A stretch of 10,366 nucleotides of DNA from a bacterium (GTDB lineage: Bacteria; T1Sed10-126), in NCBI GenBank assembly GCA_003554945.1, contig PWHN01000089.1:1-10366 (forward strand), written 5' to 3'. Numbering within the stretch: position 1 is the first letter of the stretch; every line of letters starts with the position of its first letter. The position numbers and the translations under genes are program-made. The notes beneath the pieces are model-generated. The model was given only the letters and a program-made list of their open reading frames with translations. It searched no databases and was not told where the DNA came from. Positions 6,462 through 10,366 of the stretch are shown one piece after another.

Positions 6462-9428
6462 TTAAAAGATGCTCGTCACCGAATCCCAGGCACTTTCTGC
6501 TGTGTCGGTAACTGAATCCCAAGCACTGCCTGCGGTTTCAGCAACCGTGTCGAAAGCACCGCTAAAGTCAAGGCTACCGGCGGTTTCAAACTCAGCACCT
6601 ACACCAACGTAGGCACCGCCACCGACGTCCCAGCTGATACCGTCCCAGCCAATTTGGACGTCAAAGGTACCGCTGGCACCAAGTCCAACACCGGCTCTAC
6701 CTGTGGCTCCAACCTCACCGGTTACGCCACCAGCAGAGACACCAGTGCTAACTTCACCTTCGGCTCGTGCGCCAACAAAGGCTTCACCCTCGGCGCGAGC
6801 ACCAATCGCCTGACCATCGATAACACCGGCCATTACTTCACCTTCGGCAGAAGCACCGGCTTCGGCAGATACTTCACCTTCTGCCCAAGCTTCTACATCA
6901 TGTCCAGCGATCTGTTCTTCACGGCGAATTTCACCTTCGGCTGAAGCTTCCACGGTAGCGGAAATTTCACCAGAAGCACGCGCACCATAAACTTCGTGGT
7001 GCTCACCACCATCAGTGTAACCAGTTCGACCAAGTTCAGCCTCATAGGAACCTTCGACTCCAGCCGAGGCCTCGGCGGAACCTGAGTAATCAAAACCGGC
7101 AGCTTCGCCTTCAATTTCACCTTCCCAGCTTAGAAGTTCCTTTTCAAAGGAATCTTCGGCCAGGGTCATCAGCGTATAATCGTCAACCGGGCCATCAGCA
7201 CCATCCGTCAGCTCTCCACCGGATGATGCAAAATCCCAGTCAGTTTCCCAGTCAAGTTCACCTGAGTGTTCGAACAGACCGGTAATTTCGCCTCCGGAAA
7301 GAGCTGTCTGAACATTACTGAGCATTTCGTCACCAATATCGTAACGTTCGCCCAGTTCTCCGGCAGTTTCAACAAGAACGTCTTCTATCAGCTCCTGGTT
7401 CTGAAGCATTGCTTCTTCCATGTCGCCACTTTCAAGAAGCTCTCCAGCGACTCCACCGGTAGCTTCAACGGCTTGCTGGAGAAGAGCAGCTTCGTCATCA
7501 CCAAGGTCAGCGTTACGAATTACAGTTTGAGTTATGCGCTCGGCAGCGTCGGCAATATTATCCGACTCGTCCTGAAGCGCCTGGCCAAAATCACCAGTCT
7601 CCTGGTAGGCTGCAATAATGTCATCAGCCGTTTGCACGGTCTGGCCAACAGTTGTCTGGCTGTAACCATCAAGACCGGCATGTTCTGCCAGGGCTCTAGC
7701 ACTGCGATCAACAGTGCGGACAACACCTGTTCGATTAGCTTCTAAAGCTTCACTAACTGAATGTCCCTGCGCGACAGCAGAACCAATTTCAATCGTAGCT
7801 CTAATGCCGGCGTCAGCAGCCATTCCCTGCTGGTTGGTGCCTTCCAGATTATCTACAACCTGGCGACCAAGTCGTCCAGCAGCTATACCAATGTCCGTAG
7901 AGACATGGTGAATAGCGTCAGCCGGGGACTCGCCATCTGCAATTTCAGCTCCGGCCCGAGCCAGAGCACGACCACCGTATCCAAGGGAAGACGCGAGATC
8001 TTCATCCACACCAAGGCTTTCGGCAGACTCAGCAACTGTCTCTCGCATGAGCCAACCAAGGCTGTTCGCGTTATCTATGTAAGCTTCAACGGGGTCATCA
8101 CCTTCAAGAAGTGTCTCCGCCAGTTCAACAGCATTTCCTCCTACGGTTTCAGCAATGTTGTTAGCGTCAGACTCGCTAATTCCCTTCTGGAGAGCCAGAG
8201 CTCTAATACCTGAACTGAGAGCCTCGGCAAACTCGTCGGAATACTCCAGAATAGCTTCATCAACATCCTGATCACCTTCAGCAATCTGCTGCACCGTGTT
8301 TGCAAGGTCTAACGCGTTGTCACGGAACAGATCTTCAAGGTCTTCACTAACTTCACTGGTTATTTCATCGGAAAGTTCGGAAGCGTATACCTCAGCTTCT
8401 TGCGCAACATCCTGGTTCAACTGAGCAATCTCGTTCATTCGGTCCTGAACTTCCTGCTGAAGCTCTTCGCTTGCCGCATCCAGAGCGTCAGCCCTCTGCT
8501 CAGAAGTTTCTTCGTCCTCAGCGGCTTCATCCAGACGTTCTTCAACTTCTTCTTCTCTCTCGGCCGTGGCTGCTTCGGCGTCCTCATCGTCCACGGGCAT
8601 CTCGCCAATTTCCAACTGTTCCTCGTTGTTTTCAAGAGTTGCATCTCCAATACCGCTTACTTCTGTCAACTCATCTACGGAGGCAAAACCACCGTTAGCT
8701 TCACGATACTCAATAATACTCTCCGCTGTTGCTTCTCCAATCCCAGAAAGCTGTTCGAGCTGAGCCTGATTGGCGTTGTTCAGGTCAACCAGACCTTCAC
8801 CCTCATCAATAGAAGAAACCATAATGTTGTCTAAGTTGTTTTCAAGCGTGGCGGGACCAATACCGCTCACTTCAGTAAGCTCTTCAACGGATTCAAATCC
8901 GTCCATTTCTTCACGATACTCAACAATGTTTTCAGCGTAAGCCTCGCCTACTCCATCCAGACGGGTAAGCTCTTCAACTGAGGCGTGATTGATATCTACA
9001 TCAAGTTCACCTGCTTCAAAATCATCGCTTTCTTCATACAGATCATCGCGAATGTATCCAAGACTGGATTCAATATCTTCATCAGCCTGGATTGTCACTA
9101 CTACGTCCTCTAACGTATGCGAGGGAACGTCAAGCCCATGGTCATCGTATACCGATGTAACTGTTCGGGCCAGCGTCTCCTCTTCAATAAGACGCATAGC
9201 GTTTTCAAAATCACCAGCCGCTAGAATTTCTGCTGCTTCGTCAATCGTAGCACCACTTACCTCTAGACCAGCTGATGCTGCCTCTTGGGCCAGAAGTTCT
9301 TCGTGAGACTCGTAAGCATGCGCCGGCTGCGTCATAATAGCCGTAAAAGGCTGCAGCACAAACATGAACATCGCAAGCACCATGAAGCTCACGATCGACT
9401 TCTTCACCCTTTCTGATCTTAATAACAT
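6462..9428 (-). CDS. Secreted acidic protein: double ComEA-type HhH, helical repeats, EGE repeat region
   Basis: This is a 988-residue protein of novel-looking architecture. Residues 1-38 form a signal peptide (basic R4-K10, hydrophobic core 11-30, cleavage after A-H-A38). Two ComEA-type helix-hairpin-helix units follow at about 143-203 and 213-273, each with D-[IL]-N, an L-x-G-[VI]-G hairpin, Y-R-E, and a second S-G-I-G hairpin (G159, G189, G229, G259). Residues 280-360 are highly charged and helical, probably coiled coil. Residues 361-720 hold at least six degenerate helical repeats of 56-58 residues, each marked by G-[DEH]-x3-[EDQ]-A (G385, G443, G499, G555, G612, G668); a related unit at G72 precedes the HhH pair. 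Residues 768-948 repeat (A)EGE with Gly/Ala-rich beta-like spacers. The tail repeats S-A-W-D-S-V. There is no transmembrane anchor beyond the signal and no catalytic motif that I recognise. HhH units of this type bind DNA non-specifically in ComEA, so extracytoplasmic DNA binding is plausible. It is monocistronic, with its own RBS and terminator. Confidence 0.9.
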   Translation of the reverse strand: MLLRSERVKKSIVSFMVLAMFMFVLQPFTAIMTQPAHAYESHEELLAQEAASAGLEVSGATIDEAAEILAAGDFENAMRLIEEETLARTVTSVYDDHGLDVPSHTLEDVVVTIQADEDIESSLGYIRDDLYEESDDFEAGELDVDINHASVEELTRLDGVGEAYAENIVEYREEMDGFESVEELTEVSGIGPATLENNLDNIMVSSIDEGEGLVDLNNANQAQLEQLSGIGEATAESIIEYREANGGFASVDELTEVSGIGDATLENNEEQLEIGEMPVDDEDAEAATAEREEEVEERLDEAAEDEETSEQRADALDAASEELQQEVQDRMNEIAQLNQDVAQEAEVYASELSDEITSEVSEDLEDLFRDNALDLANTVQQIAEGDQDVDEAILEYSDEFAEALSSGIRALALQKGISESDANNIAETVGGNAVELAETLLEGDDPVEAYIDNANSLGWLMRETVAESAESLGVDEDLASSLGYGGRALARAGAEIADGESPADAIHHVSTDIGIAAGRLGRQVVDNLEGTNQQGMAADAGIRATIEIGSAVAQGHSVSEALEANRTGVVRTVDRSARALAEHAGLDGYSQTTVGQTVQTADDIIAAYQETGDFGQALQDESDNIADAAERITQTVIRNADLGDDEAALLQQAVEATGGVAGELLESGDMEEAMLQNQELIEDVLVETAGELGERYDIGDEMLSNVQTALSGGEITGLFEHSGELDWETDWDFASSGGELTDGADGPVDDYTLMTLAEDSFEKELLSWEGEIEGEAAGFDYSGSAEASAGVEGSYEAELGRTGYTDGGEHHEVYGARASGEISATVEASAEGEIRREEQIAGHDVEAWAEGEVSAEAGASAEGEVMAGVIDGQAIGARAEGEAFVGARAEGEVSTGVSAGGVTGEVGATGRAGVGLGASGTFDVQIGWDGISWDVGGGAYVGVGAEFETAGSLDFSGAFDTVAETAGSAWDSVTDTAESAWDSVTSIF
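6481..6546 (-). repeat. 33-bp duplication encoding the S-A-W-D-S-V tail
   Basis: GAATCCCAGGCAC at 6481 and GAATCCCAAGCAC at 6514 are 33 bp apart on the plus strand and start two diverged copies. They encode T-A-[GE]-S-A-W-D-S-V-T-[DS] twice at the C-terminus of the 988-residue protein, predicted to be amphipathic helices each with one Trp. Confidence 0.75.
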
Positions 9429-9436
9429 CTCAAAAA

Positions 9437-9441
9437 CCTCC
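9437..9441 (-). promoter_or_regulatory. Ribosome binding site of the 988-residue secreted protein
   Basis: The minus strand reads AAGGAGG followed by an eight-base spacer (TTTTTGAG) and ATG at 9428. It is a near-ideal site, consistent with high expression of a secreted protein, and it confirms the start codon. Confidence 0.88.
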
Positions 9442-9970
9442 TTAAAGTGATTAATTTTTCTTAAACTACACCAAATTCAATTCACCTATTAATAAAGCAG
9501 GTTCCGTTCCAGCACATATTCATTTCCTTCTATCAGGGCATATTTTCTTTTAATTCAGTTAACCAAAAAATCCTATATCGCTCTCAGAGCCTGCGTAAAC
9601 GGTAGTAAGGACAATTTTCTAATAAATACCTTGAATGGCAGGAAAATTTTTAAAGCGTTAAATATAATTTATCTTCCACAGCTTTAAACAAAGATATTTG
9701 CAGGTTTGCAACAAATTTCTAATTTTTTTCTTTTTTGCAACATTGAGTTCGTTCCGAAAACATTCCTATCCTGCCAGAGGAAATACAACGGGGGTGAACT
9801 GGATCGGCGGAGAGGATTTAGGAAGGAGGCTTAATATTCAGAAAAAAGTCAGACACAAAGAAGCCGATGAGACAAATGCTCCTGAACTATTGATGATAAA
9901 TCCTGAATTTCTCACAGTTAGTTGATATAATCGTGATATCTTACGGATTTGACTGCAATTTATTCTTAAC
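9442..9970. other. Divergent intergenic region between the 988-residue gene and acpS
   Basis: About 530 bp of mostly AT-rich DNA should carry the promoters of two divergent genes. For the leftward gene I see no good -35/-10 pair. For the rightward gene a TATAAT lies at 9926-9931. A plus-strand frame at 9793-9925 (GTG, 44 codons, ending just before that -10) follows GGGG loosely and includes an internal GGAAGGAGG at 9821-9829 with no standard start codon suitably placed after it. This could be a decayed gene or a chance frame, and I do not call it. No tRNA, CRISPR or insertion-sequence end is visible. Confidence 0.5.
9924..9940 (+). promoter_or_regulatory. Candidate acpS promoter -10 within a small inverted repeat
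   Basis: A perfect -10 hexamer TATAAT is at 9926-9931, about 50 bp before the acpS start. The -35 position (around 9902-9908) is weak. GATAT at 9924-9928 and ATATC at 9936-9940 form a 5-bp inverted repeat around the -10, which could be an operator half-site pair or chance. A separate TTGACT at 9949-9954 has no matching -10. Confidence 0.4.
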
Positions 9971-9976
9971 AGGTGA
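9971..9976 (+). promoter_or_regulatory. Ribosome binding site deciding the acpS start
   Basis: AGGTGA is followed by five bases and GTG at 9982. The alternative in-frame GTG at 9973 lies inside this site and has no site of its own. The 9982 start also gives the usual short N-terminus before G-V-D. Confidence 0.65.
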
Positions 9977-9981
9977 CTTCA

Positions 9982-10359
9982 GTGCCCATACGAACCGGAG
10001 TGGACGTGACCTCGATAAGCCGCGTGGAGGAGTTGCTCGATAAATACGGCGAGCACTTTAAGCAGCGGTTTTTTTCCCTGCCCGAGGTGGATTACGCTGA
10101 ATCGAGGGCCGACACGGGCGCCTCTTACGCCGGTCTCTGGGCGGCAAAAGAGGCAGTTTTTAAAACGCTGGGCAAGGGGAAACGGTGGAACGATGTAATC
10201 ATACATCACGAGGCCTCGGGCCGACCGCGGGTGGAAGTGACCGAACGGCTGATAAACGAACCCTATGTTCCGATTCCACCGGAGGCAGATTGGGACTGTT
10301 CTATTACCCACGACGGCGGTATTGCCGTGGCAACGGCCGCTTGTGTGTGGGGGGTGTAG
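9982..10359 (+). CDS. acpS: Holo-[acyl-carrier-protein] synthase (4'-phosphopantetheinyl transferase)
   Basis: AcpS transfers the 4'-phosphopantetheine arm of coenzyme A to a Ser of apo-acyl carrier protein in the cytoplasm, activating it for fatty acid synthesis. The 125-residue product has the normal family length. Visible family signatures are T-G-V-D8 near the N-terminus (the Asp is a metal ligand), R-F-F-S-L-P-E35 (the usual R-x-F-[ST]-x-x-E), A-A-K56-E57-A-V-F-K-T-L-G with the metal-binding Glu, A-S-G-R-P at 78-82, and S-I-T-H110-D near the C-terminus. The GTG start at 9982 is preferred over GTG 9973 because of AGGTGA five bases upstream. It is divergent from the 988-residue gene, and its stop TAG is nearly at the window edge, so any downstream partner is not visible. 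All key residues are present, so it should be functional. Confidence 0.95.
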   Translation: MPIRTGVDVTSISRVEELLDKYGEHFKQRFFSLPEVDYAESRADTGASYAGLWAAKEAVFKTLGKGKRWNDVIIHHEASGRPRVEVTERLINEPYVPIPPEADWDCSITHDGGIAVATAACVWGV

Positions 10360-10366
10360 CGCGGGG

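Noticed and set aside
6256-6465. Plus-strand 69-codon frame
   Set aside because: There is no ribosome binding site, it runs through the terminator hairpin, and the product resembles no protein.
8400-8834. Plus-strand 144-codon frame rich in Phe and Leu
   Set aside because: It is antisense to the HhH and coiled-coil coding region, whose domain pattern is clear; its composition is the mirror of Glu/Gln/Asn-rich codons.
6462-9428. Calling this gene comEA
   Set aside because: Only the HhH units agree. The length, the repeat domains, the lack of a membrane anchor beyond the signal peptide and the absence of comEC nearby make that name unsafe.
9698-9925. Plus-strand 75-codon frame with a hydrophobic start
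   Set aside because: It starts at TTG without a ribosome binding site; the hydrophobic part comes from a poly-T run. A shorter GTG start at 9793 remains possible but is unsupported.
9979-10311. Minus-strand 110-codon frame
   Set aside because: It is antisense to acpS, which has all family motifs.

Overview
The window looks like bacterial chromosome with moderate GC content and long secreted proteins. The three large predicted proteins are strikingly rich in Asp and Glu. Ribosome binding sites are of the GGAGG/AGGTGA type. This suggests a low-GC-lineage or similar anaerobe adapted to salt (Halanaerobiales-like is one guess). The taxonomic guess is inference from composition only.

Layout, left to right. 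Positions 1-3889 (minus strand) hold the first at least 1296 codons of a giant secreted protein whose 3' end lies off the left edge. It has a signal peptide, a Gly-rich region of about 320 residues, then at least nine Ig-like domains, three of which are encoded by exact-length 267-bp tandem repeats. Directly upstream, 33 bp away and probably in the same operon, is a 561-residue secreted protein (3923-5608, minus) with a beta-rich middle and a TPR-like helical C-terminal half. Positions 5609-6393 hold no confident gene: one weak hydrophobic ORF candidate, an AT-rich stretch, and a more GC-rich segment of unknown nature. A strong hairpin at 6394-6431 terminates the next gene.

Positions 6462-9428 (minus) encode a 988-residue secreted acidic protein of unusual architecture. 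In order it has a signal peptide, two ComEA-type helix-hairpin-helix DNA-binding repeats, a helical domain made of at least six degenerate repeats of about 57 residues, a repetitive beta-type (A)EGE region, and a duplicated Trp-containing amphipathic tail. It is the most unusual object in the window. From its HhH pair it may bind DNA outside the cytoplasm, but no catalytic motif is visible. Positions 9429-9981 form a divergent intergenic region. Positions 9982-10359 (plus) encode holo-[acyl-carrier-protein] synthase (acpS), the only housekeeping gene seen.

The two left genes probably work together at the cell surface. The 988-residue protein is a separate, monocistronic, terminator-bounded unit. 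acpS appears functionally unrelated to them.
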